Assembly (NCBI GenBank): GCA_016715115.1
Contig: JADKBM010000011.1
Span: forward strand, 1,116,001-1,180,000
From: Acidobacteriota bacterium
GTDB taxonomy: Bacteria > Acidobacteriota > Blastocatellia > Pyrinomonadales > Pyrinomonadaceae
Direction: 5' to 3'
DNA length: 64,000 nt
The position numbers and the translations under genes were made by a program. Positions 16,166 to 24,899 of the stretch are shown here, piece by piece. How positions within the stretch are numbered: position 1 is the stretch's first letter; each line of letters opens with the position of its first letter. The notes below the pieces were generated by a model. The model ran no database searches and was not told where the DNA came from. It saw nothing but the letters and a program-made list of their open reading frames with translations.

Positions 16166-17437
16166 TTAATCCCAACTTCCACCTGCTCCACCGCCACCCA
16201 AATCTCCTCCTCCAAAACCGTCCCACACCACACTTCCGCGTAACCCCGCCGACGCGACACGAGTACGGGAACTAGGACGAGCAACTCCGGGACTCGACCC
16301 TAGGAGAACACGCGGAGATTTTTGACTCTTGAATCCAACTGTTTTCGGTTTCGGTTTCGGTTTCGGTTTCGGTTTCGGCTTTGGCTTTGACGGCGGCTTT
16401 GGTTTATCTGGCGGTCGGTCCGGGTCGCCCGGGGGCAACTCTGGCGGAGAACTTCCTGGTCTACATATTGACCACCAGAACAGCGCCATTTCAACTAGCG
16501 CCCGGCATGCAATTGACGGGTTTGTGCCGCCGATGCATCTCAACGCCAAAAGAGTAAAGGCAGCCGCAGCAGCGCACGCGATGATATCTACGGGCCCTAT
16601 TGCCGAACTACCTATTGCACCGCCGTCGACGATACCCCGATCACCCGTTCGACCAGTATCCTGTTCCGTCGGACACCACTGCACCTCAAATGTCCGTTGC
16701 CTCGGCGTATCGAAGTCAATCGTTATGTAAAAGAGAGTTCGACAACCCGAGGCCTGATAAAAAAGACCACTCGGATCAACCCAGTTTGTCGGATCATTTC
16801 GCACGTAAGTGAATCGATTCCAAGATTGGGGGTCATCCACGTTAGCGGATTCACTTAATGGATCGGGCGATGTCCAGCGTCCGGCGCGGTTTTCGTTTTT
16901 GCGGAACCAGGTGTGGTTGAGATCGGTCGCCGGGTCGTTCTCGGTCAGGCCGTAGCCGTGCCGTATTGCCGGGGCACCGAAGCCCTGGGCCGTCGTTCGC
17001 AGGCCGATGCCGGATGCGATATCCTCGCCGAACGCCTGATGATCGGTCCTCGACTTAACATATCCCGCGGCATTCAACCCGGCGCGGACCGAGCCCTGCC
17101 AGTCCTGCAGATAGAACTTGACGCCGCCCTCGTCCCCGGGAACCGTCCCGCCGTATTCGGCGACGAGTTTCCCGAACGCGTCATAGATCACGAATTGCCA
17201 AACATCATTCACCTTCTCGGCAACCCGGTTCCCGAGCGCGTCGTAGACCGACACCGCGTCGGGCTTGTTTGCCTCAGACGCCCGGACAGTGCGTCCGTTC
17301 GCGTCGTAGCCGTAGCCGAGATTGCGGAACTTGCCGTCCGTGACGACCTGTCCATTGTCATTGTACGCCGTTCCAAACCAGCGGTTTGCGACACTCGAAT
17401 TCGTTCTCCGAAGTTCATCCAGATCCCATGATCTCAT
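16166..17437 (-). CDS. Rhs 3' cassette with Lys-Pro-repeat tip of unknown activity
   Basis: Core motifs run from about residue 15: GTAYNDNGQVVTDGKFRNLG, VYDALGNRVAEKVNDVWQF, DAFGKLVAEYGG, FYLQDWQGSV, TDHQAFGE and SWNRFTY, ending at VDPSGL. The first ~14 residues are read-through from the previous gene's end, so the ATG at 17437 is not an original Rhs start. The tip has a hydrophobic stretch (VDIIACAAAAAFTLLALRC), a Pro-rich linker with about seven Lys-Pro pairs encoded by a gguttc-type hexamer run (tcggtt near 16340-16380), and a Gly-rich end. No catalytic motif is recognised. It is followed by the small gene at 15630. Confidence 0.75.
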   Translation of the reverse strand: MRSWDLDELRRTNSSVANRWFGTAYNDNGQVVTDGKFRNLGYGYDANGRTVRASEANKPDAVSVYDALGNRVAEKVNDVWQFVIYDAFGKLVAEYGGTVPGDEGGVKFYLQDWQGSVRAGLNAAGYVKSRTDHQAFGEDIASGIGLRTTAQGFGAPAIRHGYGLTENDPATDLNHTWFRKNENRAGRWTSPDPLSESANVDDPQSWNRFTYVRNDPTNWVDPSGLFYQASGCRTLFYITIDFDTPRQRTFEVQWCPTEQDTGRTGDRGIVDGGAIGSSAIGPVDIIACAAAAAFTLLALRCIGGTNPSIACRALVEMALFWWSICRPGSSPPELPPGDPDRPPDKPKPPSKPKPKPKPKPKPKPKTVGFKSQKSPRVLLGSSPGVARPSSRTRVASAGLRGSVVWDGFGGGDLGGGGAGGSWD

Positions 17438-18029
17438 TCACATAGTTGTTCCATTCCGCGGAGTCGGCAAAATCTCGTTCGATCGAACTCAATTCCTTCG
17501 AGAATCGTAAAACAACGTCGATCGTTCGATTGCACGGAGAACCACACTGCTCGTTGACAATCAGAAGCTTGCCAGTTAGAGTGAGTCCTCTAATTTTTCC
17601 GCGAAACACAATGGTTTCAACGGTGTGCGACCGGATCTTAGACCGTGCGCCCTTGATCTTCAACGATGTCCGAAAAGAAATATTGCCACTGCTGCCGTCA
17701 TACTTCACATCCTCAAGAATGCCGAGCGGCGGATCTCCGATTGGCAGAAGATCGTCGGACCCGGAAGCGATCCCCCGGTAATTTTCTGCCTGCTCCCAAA
17801 GCGAGATGGAATACCCCCACTGATGTTCACCATCGGTGCGGACGCTTGTATAGGTTCCTTTGAAGACGATCGGCGACTTCCGTGCCGGACTTCTGAAAAC
17901 CTCGTTAGTTTGAGTTGGAGTCGGAGTCGGATCAGGATCGAGTGACCGGATATCAGCGGTTTTGCTCGTCTGCATACAACTTAAGCTCGTCGCGAACGCG
18001 ACGATGAATCCTATTATCATCCGTTTCAT
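17415..18029 (-). CDS. Lipoprotein, candidate immunity to the M15-peptidase tip
   Basis: A 204-aa protein with a lipoprotein signal (MKRMIIGFIVAFATSLSCMQ; lipobox around the Cys at 18) and a Thr/Pro linker (DPDPTPTPTQT). The mature domain has beta-rich segments such as SPIVFKGTYTSVRTDGEHQW and IRGLTLTGKLLIVNEQ. The start at 18029 has a GGAG site and lies 30 nt after the stop of the M15-bearing Rhs tip. A lipoprotein in the cell envelope is the expected location for protection against a peptidoglycan-cleaving toxin. The family is unknown; the role is inferred from context and location. Confidence 0.65.
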   Translation of the reverse strand: MKRMIIGFIVAFATSLSCMQTSKTADIRSLDPDPTPTPTQTNEVFRSPARKSPIVFKGTYTSVRTDGEHQWGYSISLWEQAENYRGIASGSDDLLPIGDPPLGILEDVKYDGSSGNISFRTSLKIKGARSKIRSHTVETIVFRGKIRGLTLTGKLLIVNEQCGSPCNRTIDVVLRFSKELSSIERDFADSAEWNNYVNEIMGSG

Positions 18030-18059
18030 AAATCACTCCGAATAAAAGAAATCTGCACC

Positions 18060-19175
18060 TCAATTAACCCCGAGGTAGTTGAAATGATGCCCTCCACCGT
18101 GTCCTTTTCCTTGCTCGAGGCTGCACCTCTTTGCAAAAACCTTGATTTGACTAGCGGTAACGCCTGCAATTGAAATGTCAAAGGCGGTTCCCCTTGTGTG
18201 ATTGCTTATCTTGGCAGACGGACGCTCAGCAAGGTCATGGCCACTTTTGCCTATCTCCTTTCGGAGTTGGGTCTTGAGATTTTGACATTCTGGCTGCTTA
18301 TTGTTTTTTAGCAGCTGCCATTTGTCCCAAACCTCTAGTAAATGATCCTGATATGCCTGAGGACGATAGCCGGAATTCACTGTAAACCCGCGCGCGTCGG
18401 TGGAACCGGTTTCGAGAGGCTGACCCGGTGCCACCGAGGCCAATTCAGGTACAATCTGATTCTGCAGACAGCGTAGCGCGTCGCGTGTGCCCGAAGTCAA
18501 TCCTCCCAGGTTCACTCTGTCGCCACTCTCGTATTTCTGTGCGTCCGGATTGGTTATCGGGCTTAGAGGTGCGACGGCGCACTGTTTCGGCTTATTTTGA
18601 CTTTCAGCACCGTCCCCGCCCGCGCCCGCGCCTCCGTCCCAAGGTCCGCGTCTGCCAGTGTCCCAGCCCGCACCATCATCGTAAACCAATTGGCACGACC
18701 AATCACCATAGATCCGATTACCTTCGCCCAATTCGAAAAACGGTCTGGTGCAACTCCAAATTCTCAACAACCCGCTCGGATCAACGAAATTCGTCGGCTG
18801 ATTCTCAACGTACGAATAACGGTTCCAGCTTTGCGGGTTGCCGACCGAGGCCGAGCCGTTGTAGGGGTCGGGCGATGTCCAGCGGCCGGCGCGGTTTTCG
18901 TTTTTGCGGAACCAGGTGTGGTTGAGCCCCGTCGAGTCCTTTTCGGTCAGGCCGTAGCCTTGCCGGTTCGCTTGCGGGGCGCCGAAGCCTTGGGTTCCGG
19001 TTCTCAGGCCGATGCCGGATTCGATCGGTTCGCCGAACGCCTGATGATCGGTTCTCGATTTGACGTACCCGCCCGCGTTCACACCCGCGCGGACCGATCC
19101 TTGCCAGTCCTGCAGATAGAACTTGACGCCGCGTTCGTCTTGCAGGCTTGTACCGCCCAATCTATCAACAAACAT
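18060..19175 (-). CDS. Rhs 3' cassette with M15/VanY-like peptidase tip
   Basis: Core begins near residue 15 (RGVKFYLQDWQGSVRAGVNA) and ends at VDPSGL near residue 135. The tip has a Gly-rich linker (GGAGAGGDGAESQN), then VNSGYRPQAYQDHL, SNHTRGTAFDISI and KGHGGGHHFNYLG. The SxHxxGxAxD pattern and the final His pair are the zinc and catalytic motifs of M15 (D-Ala-D-Ala carboxypeptidase/endolysin) enzymes, so the tip probably cuts peptidoglycan peptides. The first residues (MFVDRLGGTSL) are not Rhs sequence and no ribosome-binding site precedes them, so expression from here is doubtful. The lipoprotein gene follows 30 nt downstream. Confidence 0.82.
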   Translation of the reverse strand: MFVDRLGGTSLQDERGVKFYLQDWQGSVRAGVNAGGYVKSRTDHQAFGEPIESGIGLRTGTQGFGAPQANRQGYGLTEKDSTGLNHTWFRKNENRAGRWTSPDPYNGSASVGNPQSWNRYSYVENQPTNFVDPSGLLRIWSCTRPFFELGEGNRIYGDWSCQLVYDDGAGWDTGRRGPWDGGAGAGGDGAESQNKPKQCAVAPLSPITNPDAQKYESGDRVNLGGLTSGTRDALRCLQNQIVPELASVAPGQPLETGSTDARGFTVNSGYRPQAYQDHLLEVWDKWQLLKNNKQPECQNLKTQLRKEIGKSGHDLAERPSAKISNHTRGTAFDISIAGVTASQIKVFAKRCSLEQGKGHGGGHHFNYLGVN

Positions 19176-19302
19176 CAGGGAAACGGCAAGTCATTCACAC
19201 GAATCGCATTCAGATTTTCCTTTGCAGCCTGTCTCGCTACCCAATTACTGACTACGGCAACTTCGCCGAATCATCCACGTACATGTTGAACTTGTCTGAC
19301 GC

Positions 19303-19659
19303 CTAGGGACTTGATCTCCGATCCGCATTTGTGGACCTTCTATAATGAATCAACATACTTACGAACGTGTAGATCGGGATTCCGCTAAGAACACCAATCA
19401 GCCACACGATCATAAACGGTAAGCCCGCGTAGACGGGCGACCCGTTTTCGTATCGATCAACAAACCCAGAACCCACCAGCGACAATAGTAAATAGGATTG
19501 CCAAAAACAAATCCGCGCAGGATACCCGCTAAGGATTTGAAGCTTGTCTGCGGCGATGCCGACAATGGTCACAATGCACGTCGCAAGCACACCGATCCCC
19601 AAATGTCCCAAGCATGTCAATGCGCCTGTTCGTTGAAAAAAATAAATAAAACTCGACAT
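19303..19659 (-). CDS. Membrane protein, candidate immunity to the HEITH metallopeptidase tip
   Basis: A 118-aa protein with three or more hydrophobic segments (LGIGVLATCIVTIVGIAA, SYLLLSLVGSGF, FMIVWLIGVLSGIPIYTFVS) and a basic tail. The ATG at 19659 lies 9 nt after the stop of the Rhs metallopeptidase tip, with GAGG upstream, so the pair is probably co-translated. No family is recognised. A pairing of an immunity-like membrane protein with a metallopeptidase tip suggests a target in or near the membrane; this is inference. Confidence 0.6.
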   Translation of the reverse strand: MSSFIYFFQRTGALTCLGHLGIGVLATCIVTIVGIAADKLQILSGYPARICFWQSYLLLSLVGSGFVDRYENGSPVYAGLPFMIVWLIGVLSGIPIYTFVSMLIHYRRSTNADRRSSP

Positions 19660-19668
19660 TCTGGATCC

Positions 19669-21474
19669 TCAACCCTTCACCGTGACCGTTGCGATTGTAT
19701 CCAACTCAACAGGGCACGGCGTCGCGCCTTCTCGTTTCAACTGTCGAATAATTCTCGAGGCATTGTTCCGGGCTCTTGTTTCGAAAGCGTTAGCGTCATA
19801 CGTTGCGCCTGCCGCGTTCGATCCGGGCGCAATCAGGGCTTGAAACCGCCCTTCAACCGTGTAACCTATAACAAATCCGACTGTTCCAAGCCGTCGGTAC
19901 TGGTCAGAATGCGTAATTTCATGGGCTAGAAACTCCAGCGCCTCCCAAGTCGCTCCGAGAAAGCTCAAAAAGTCCGCTGAGCTGGACGTGTGGATAGTGT
20001 TTCCAACAGTTATTCCTCCGATTGTCCCCCCAGCCGTCGTCTTCGTGGGAGCCCACTCAGGTAGCCCGAGTTCAACACGAATAGCGTTTAGATCAAGGTT
20101 CGGAAAGAACTTTTTCAACAGATTCTTCACACATGGCGTGAGACCCGCCGTCGAACTGGCGGCCCCGCCACCGCCTCCTCCACCGCTTCCGCCCGGCAGG
20201 CCCGGATCGCCACCGGGTGTCCCAGGATCCGCGCCGCCAGTTCCGTCGTCATACCAATATCTATTAATGTATTCGGTGCAATGAAACCGTCCGTCGTTCG
20301 GATTAAACACGCAACCCAGCCCCTGCCTTACATCGATATATCTCAACTGCAAACCGCTCGGATCGACGTAGTTCGTCGGCTGGCTTACAACATACGAATA
20401 CCGGTTCCAGCTCTGGGGATTGCCGACCGAGGCCGAGCCGTTGTACGGGTCGGGCGATGTCCATCTTCCGGCGCGGTTTTCGTTTTTGCGGAACCACGTG
20501 TGGTTGAGGCCGGTCGCCGAATCCTTTTCGGTCAGGCCGTAGCCTTGCCGGTTCGAGGTCGGGGCGCCGAAGCCCTGGGCCGTCGTTCGCAGGCCGATGC
20601 CGGATGCGATGTCCTCGCCGAACGCCTGATGATCGGTTCTCGACTTAACATATCCCGCGGAGTTCACACCCGCGCGGACCGATCCTTGCCAGTCCTGCAG
20701 ATGGAACTTGACGCCGCCCTCGTCTTGCGGAACCGTCCCGCCGTATTCGGCGACGAGCTTCCCGAACGCGTCATAGATCACGAATTGCCAAACATCATTG
20801 ACCTTCTCGGCCACGCGGTTCCCGAGCGCGTCGTAAACCGAAACCGCGTCGGGCCTGTTTGCTTCCGACGCCCGGACAGTGCGTCCGTTGGCATCGTACC
20901 CGTAGCCGAGATTGCGGAACTTGCCGTCGGTAACGACCTGTCCATTGTCATTGTACGCCGTCCCCGACGCGCTTGTGAAGCGGTTTTTCGCCGGGTCGAT
21001 GTCGCCGGGTTCGATCGGCGTGAAGACGATCGGCGTGTCCTGTCCGGTCGTCGGGTTCGACGTCGCCTTTCTGAAAAGGTTGCCGAAACGGTCGAATTCG
21101 AAGACCTGTTTGTAGGACAACGCTTCGTTGTCGCCGCGCGTTTCCCTCGCTTCCTTCAAACGCCCGACCGAATCGTAACTGAACTTCTGCGTCCACTGTT
21201 TTTGGCTGCCGATGTAACTGACTACGCTCTCGAGTTTGCCGTTGTTTTTCAACTGGCTCTGCGCATTGAGTTCGCCGAATCCGTATTCGTATTTCTGCAG
21301 GACCTCGGTCCCGCGTTTCAGATCCTGCGACTTCATCTGAAGCCGTTCGTTGAAATCGAAGTTCTGAACCGTCCCGTTGCCGAGCGCGATCTGGGTCGGC
21401 AGCGTGGCGGCGCCGAACGTGACGCCGCTCAAATACGTCCGATCGGCGTCGGCGACCGATGACATCCGGCCCAT
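19669..21474 (-). CDS. Rhs 3' cassette with HExxH metallopeptidase tip
   Basis: This is the longest intact Rhs frame here (601 aa). Core runs from SSVADADRTYLSGVTFG and TLPTQIALGNGTVQNFDFNE to VDPSGL. The tip starts with a cysteine-bearing segment (GLGCVFNPNDGRFHCTEYIN) and a poly-Gly linker. It then has TVGNTIHTSSSADFLSFLG and LAHEITHSDQYRRLG (19913-19927 encodes HEITH), and a later YDANAFETRARN. Spacing and flanking words resemble DUF4157-type metallopeptidases, with the downstream Glu in AFE as a possible third ligand. Upstream of 21474 a short core piece (VEANATLNE) appears in another frame, so the 5' end is a deletion junction and the start is not original. Confidence 0.8.
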   Translation of the reverse strand: MGRMSSVADADRTYLSGVTFGAATLPTQIALGNGTVQNFDFNERLQMKSQDLKRGTEVLQKYEYGFGELNAQSQLKNNGKLESVVSYIGSQKQWTQKFSYDSVGRLKEARETRGDNEALSYKQVFEFDRFGNLFRKATSNPTTGQDTPIVFTPIEPGDIDPAKNRFTSASGTAYNDNGQVVTDGKFRNLGYGYDANGRTVRASEANRPDAVSVYDALGNRVAEKVNDVWQFVIYDAFGKLVAEYGGTVPQDEGGVKFHLQDWQGSVRAGVNSAGYVKSRTDHQAFGEDIASGIGLRTTAQGFGAPTSNRQGYGLTEKDSATGLNHTWFRKNENRAGRWTSPDPYNGSASVGNPQSWNRYSYVVSQPTNYVDPSGLQLRYIDVRQGLGCVFNPNDGRFHCTEYINRYWYDDGTGGADPGTPGGDPGLPGGSGGGGGGGAASSTAGLTPCVKNLLKKFFPNLDLNAIRVELGLPEWAPTKTTAGGTIGGITVGNTIHTSSSADFLSFLGATWEALEFLAHEITHSDQYRRLGTVGFVIGYTVEGRFQALIAPGSNAAGATYDANAFETRARNNASRIIRQLKREGATPCPVELDTIATVTVKG

Positions 21475-21526
21475 TCGTGTCGTTTTCGTTCAGCGTCGCA
21501 TTCGCTTCGACCTGTTATTTCCAGAT

Positions 21527-21769
21527 TTACGGCTTCGCTCGCTTATATCGGGCAACGAGGCCCACGCAATAGCCCAGTATGAGAAGAAGTGGAATAATTC
21601 GAGCGAAATCATCAGCAAAAATGTTGAGCATTACGAAACGACAGGGCGACGCACCTTCCCCGAACAGGCATCGAACGAGATCCACAACTATTAGCCAAAA
21701 TAACATCGCGCAGAACATTATCAGGGTCATCGTAAGCCCTTCCACGATAGTCTCTTTTGCAAAATTCAT
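21527..21769 (-). CDS. Small membrane protein, candidate immunity to the glycine-zipper tip
   Basis: An 80-aa protein starting at the ATG at 21769 with GGAG seven nucleotides upstream. It has two hydrophobic segments (LTMTLIMFCAMLFWLIVVDLV and IIPLLLILGYCVGLVA) and a Lys/Arg tail. A longer frame to 21961 would overlap the Rhs tip heavily and has no better ribosome-binding site. It begins 56 nt after the stop of the tip, and the next core fragment starts about 15 nt after its own stop. A membrane location fits defence against a membrane-active tip. Confidence 0.6.
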   Translation of the reverse strand: MNFAKETIVEGLTMTLIMFCAMLFWLIVVDLVRCLFGEGASPCRFVMLNIFADDFARIIPLLLILGYCVGLVARYKRAKP

Positions 21770-21824
21770 ATAAGCTCCATTGATCGGCATCAAAACGAAT
21801 GTGTGGCAGTCCGATTTCATGCCA

Positions 21825-23456
21825 TTATCCAAGAAGAATCGGTCGCCGATCCCAAAAGCGCTTCGGTTTGTATTTTCGATCGCATCTTTGCAATGCTCGC
21901 CGTTTGTCAGCGAAAAACTCGTCCCGTTTAACAGCATTCGGATAGGACTTTCGAATAACATCCATTGTTAGGTTATATGCCTTCCATGCTTGGGTTTCGT
22001 TAATGATGTAAGATCGCGTGGCCCCAACTATTACGAAACCAGCCCCAACGACGGCGCCGACAATTGCACCAGGGATACCGGCTCCGAAATACGCACCAAT
22101 GGCAGCACCGGCCGCAACCGCCAATACTCCCCAGAATATCGCTTCTTTTGTCGTAATTGCCCCTCCATCAATCGCAATTTCGCGGAGATCCCGAGCCAAC
22201 TTCGTCTGAAGGTTATAGTCTCTGATTTCGGCTTCCGATGCGGCAGGAGGCTTAGAAAAGTCCTTTTCGACCTTAGCAACACAATCGTCATAATCCGGAT
22301 TGCCCGCGGATGCGCTGCCGCTGCCGCCTACTCCGCCGCCCGGTTCGCCAGTTGGAGTGCCGATGCCCGGATCATCGTTGACTATCCACCAGCCGGTCAG
22401 TGTGCAGACGGTAACAAACCAATCGATATATAGGACTCGTTCGCAACTGTACATTGGAATCGCCATCCGCAGACCACTCGGATCGACGAAATTCGTCGGC
22501 TGGCTTTCGACATACGAATACCGATTCCAGCTTTGCGGATTGCCGACCGAGGCCGAGCCGTTGTAGGGGTCGGGCGATGTCCAGCGTCCGGCACGGTTTT
22601 CGTTTTTGCGGAACCACGTGTGGTTGAGCCCCGTCGAGTCCTTTTCGGTCAGGCCGTAACCTTGCCGGTTCGCTTGCGGTGCGCCGAAGCCCTGGGCCGT
22701 CGTTCTCAGTCCGATGCCGGATCCGATGTCCTCGCCGAACGCCTGATGATCGGTTCTCGACTTAACATATCCCGCGGCATTCACACCCGCGCGGACCGAG
22801 CCCTGCCAGTCCTGCAAGTAATACTTGACCCCGCCCTCGTCTTGCGGGACGGTCCCGCCGTACTCGGCGACGAGCTTCCCGAAAGCGTCATAGATCACGA
22901 ATTGCCAAACATCATTCACCTTCTCGGCAACCCGGTTCCCGATCGCGTCGTAAACCGAAACCGCATCGGGCTGGTTCGTCTGCGATGCCCGGACCATTCG
23001 TCCGTTCGCGTCGTACCCGTAACCGAGATTGCGGAACTTGCCGTCCGCGACGACCTGTCCGTTGTCATTGTACGCCGTTCCCGAGGCGGTTGTGAAGCGG
23101 TTTTTCGCCGGGTCGATGTCGCCGGGTTCGATCGGCGTGAAGACGATCGGCGTGTCCTGTCCGGACGTCGGGTTCGACGTCGCCTTCCGGAAAAGATTTC
23201 CGAACCGATCGTACTCGAAAATCTGCTTGTAACTGACCGTGCTCGTCGTCGGATCGCCCTTCAGTTCCTTGGCTTCCGTCAAACGCCCGACAGAATCATA
23301 CTGGAACTTCTGCGTCCATTGCTGGGCGGTTCCGATCCAGCTTGAAACGCTTTCAAGCTTGCCGTTGTTCTCCAAGCCCTGCGAAGTGACCTCTCCGAAG
23401 GTGTATGCGTATTTCTGAAGCACCTCGGAGCCGCGTTTCAGTTCCTGCGACTTCAT
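21825..23456 (-). pseudogene. Rhs, 3' part with glycine-zipper tip (separated from its 5' part by a frameshift)
   Basis: Core from LKRGSEVLQKYAY through the YD repeats, DHQAFGE and SWNRYSY to VDPSGL, then a tip of about 215 residues. The tip has a Gly-rich linker (TGEPGGGVGGSGSASAG), a helical acidic part (DYDDCVAKVEKDFSKP), then a hydrophobic glycine zipper (VLAVAAGAAIGAYFGAGIPG and AIVGAVVGAGFVIVGA) and a basic tail (DKRRALQRCDRKYKPKRF). Such zippers occur in membrane-inserting toxins, so pore formation is a reasonable guess. Its natural upstream codons lie in the next frame (23453-24330). A 4-nt deletion at 23480 separates them. Confidence 0.75.
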
Positions 23457-24330
23457 CTGAAGCCGTTCGTTGAAATCGAAGGAACCGTCGAATTTCCGTA
23501 TGTCAGTAGCGACGGAAGCGTGTCCGATCCGAACCCGACCGAAGCGAGGAAGGTCCTCTGCGCGTCCGCCACGGTCGAAAACCGTCCTTTTGAATCGTAA
23601 CCGGTCGTGACGACGCGGCCCGACGGATATTTCTGGGAGGTGAGCTGTCCCGCCAGATTGTAACCGTATTCGAGCTGATAACTCTGGTCGCCGATCGTCT
23701 GGACGTGTTTCACGAGCCGTCCCATCAGATCGAAATCATAGAGCGTCTCGGTCGCGGGCGTCGCCTGCGTGCCGGTTCCGGCGGCGGTGGTAACCTTCGT
23801 CAGCGCGCCGATATTGTGGAATCCGGAACGCGCCTGATCGTAGTAGTAATCGACGTCGGGCGTTTCGTAGCCCGATTCTCCCTCGTAAGTCACTTTCTTC
23901 AGCCTGTTCAGACCGTCGTACTGCATCGCGGTATGGACTCCGTTGGCGTCGTACGCGTCGGTCAGAAGACCGTCTTCGTTGTAAGTGAGGACTTTCGTCC
24001 ACAGACCGCCCGTGGTGACCTTCGTCCCGGCGTCGTTGAGCGTCGCATTCGCCTCGACCTGCCGCTCGTGCGTCAGGCGCGAGAGCGAATCGTATTTGAA
24101 CAGGCGTTCCTGCGTGACGGTTCCGTCCGACTGGGTGACCTTCGAAAGATTATCGTTCGCATCATATTCATAATGGGTCGGTAGGTTGGGTGATGCGACC
24201 GAACCGAGCGCGCCCGACGCATTCGGTTCGTCGACGCGGACCGCGCGGCCGAGTGCGTCGTACAGCATCCGGCGCTGTTTTCCGGCCGGATCGGTCGAAA
24301 GTACCCACGTTTTCTTAAGGCCGTCCGGAT
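23453..24330 (-). pseudogene. Rhs, 5' part of the most core-complete copy; N-terminus missing
   Basis: YD-repeat core: KKTWVLSTDPAGK, MLYDALGRAVRVDEP, HYEYDANDNLSKVTQSDG, DAYDANGVHTAMQYDGLNR, LEYGYNLAGQLTSQKYPSGR, then YDSKGRFSTVADAQ. Reading is open from about 24330, where an in-frame stop and unrelated sequence begin, so no signal peptide, PAAR or other N-terminal domain is attached. At 23480 the DNA reads ggaaccgt where two other copies (21361 and 9690) read gttctgaaccgt. This 4-nt loss throws the frame into a short false ending (STNGFR). If it were repaired, the protein would join the glycine-zipper tip. Confidence 0.8.
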
Positions 24331-24856
24331 CGTCTCATTTTCGTTCCCGTCCTGCGGGATTCGTGAACTATTGGGAGTCAGGCATTTCAATTCCGAGCAA
24401 ACGTTTCATCGACAACCCTCGCGAGCCGTCAAGACAAATCCTGCGCGGTCATCCGCAATCCGCGCCCTGCGTCAATTTGTATCGTCTTGGTCATCCCAAG
24501 GCTCATCGGATAGCCATTCGGCGTCTCCGGATTTTGTCGGAACTAAAGCCACTGTGTACCCTCCCCCGAACAAAGTCAGCTACTTTCTCATAATGTATTG
24601 ACAAGCCCGTTTTATCTGTCAAAAGGAATCGGTTGCCGTGGCGGATTTCCGAACCGATTCCTGCCGGACGCTCATCGGGGCCGTAGATCGAATCAGCGGT
24701 GGATTAGCGAGGGTGGCGTCCGGTCGAGCCGCTTTCTCTGAAACTGTCTTCAACGGCGCGCGGGCCGATGGCTGAGAGCGTGGAAATTTCGAAATACTTC
24801 GTTGTCGGGTTGTCGCAGGCCCGTTCCGGGCGGTTTTCGCGCGGAACGGGCGGGGT
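24331..24856. other. Intergenic region at the edge of the Rhs island
   Basis: About 530 bp without a supported gene. A dyad ttgaca-N13-tgtcaa at about 24597-24622 could be an operator-like palindrome or chance. Short frames here have no recognisable content. The last Rhs-derived base is near 24330, so the rest is the junction between the island and the argS promoter. Confidence 0.5.
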
Positions 24857-24884
24857 TTGTTCTTCGGTCTTTATTCGATATACT
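24857..24884 (+). promoter_or_regulatory. Probable sigma-70-type promoter of argS
   Basis: TTGTTC at 24857-24862 and TATACT at 24879-24884 are 16 nt apart. The argS ATG is at 24900, so the leader would be only about 10 nt and it has no Shine-Dalgarno sequence. This suggests a near-leaderless transcript. Confidence 0.5.
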
Positions 24885-24899
24885 TTCCTTTTTCTTTAT

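Noticed and set aside
16329..16730. Plus-strand frame with FGFGFG repeats
   Set aside because: Antisense of the Lys-Pro repeat of the Rhs tip; no start signal.
24768..24899. 44-residue N-terminal extension of argS
   Set aside because: It is not conserved, includes the probable promoter, and the family N-terminus begins at 24900.
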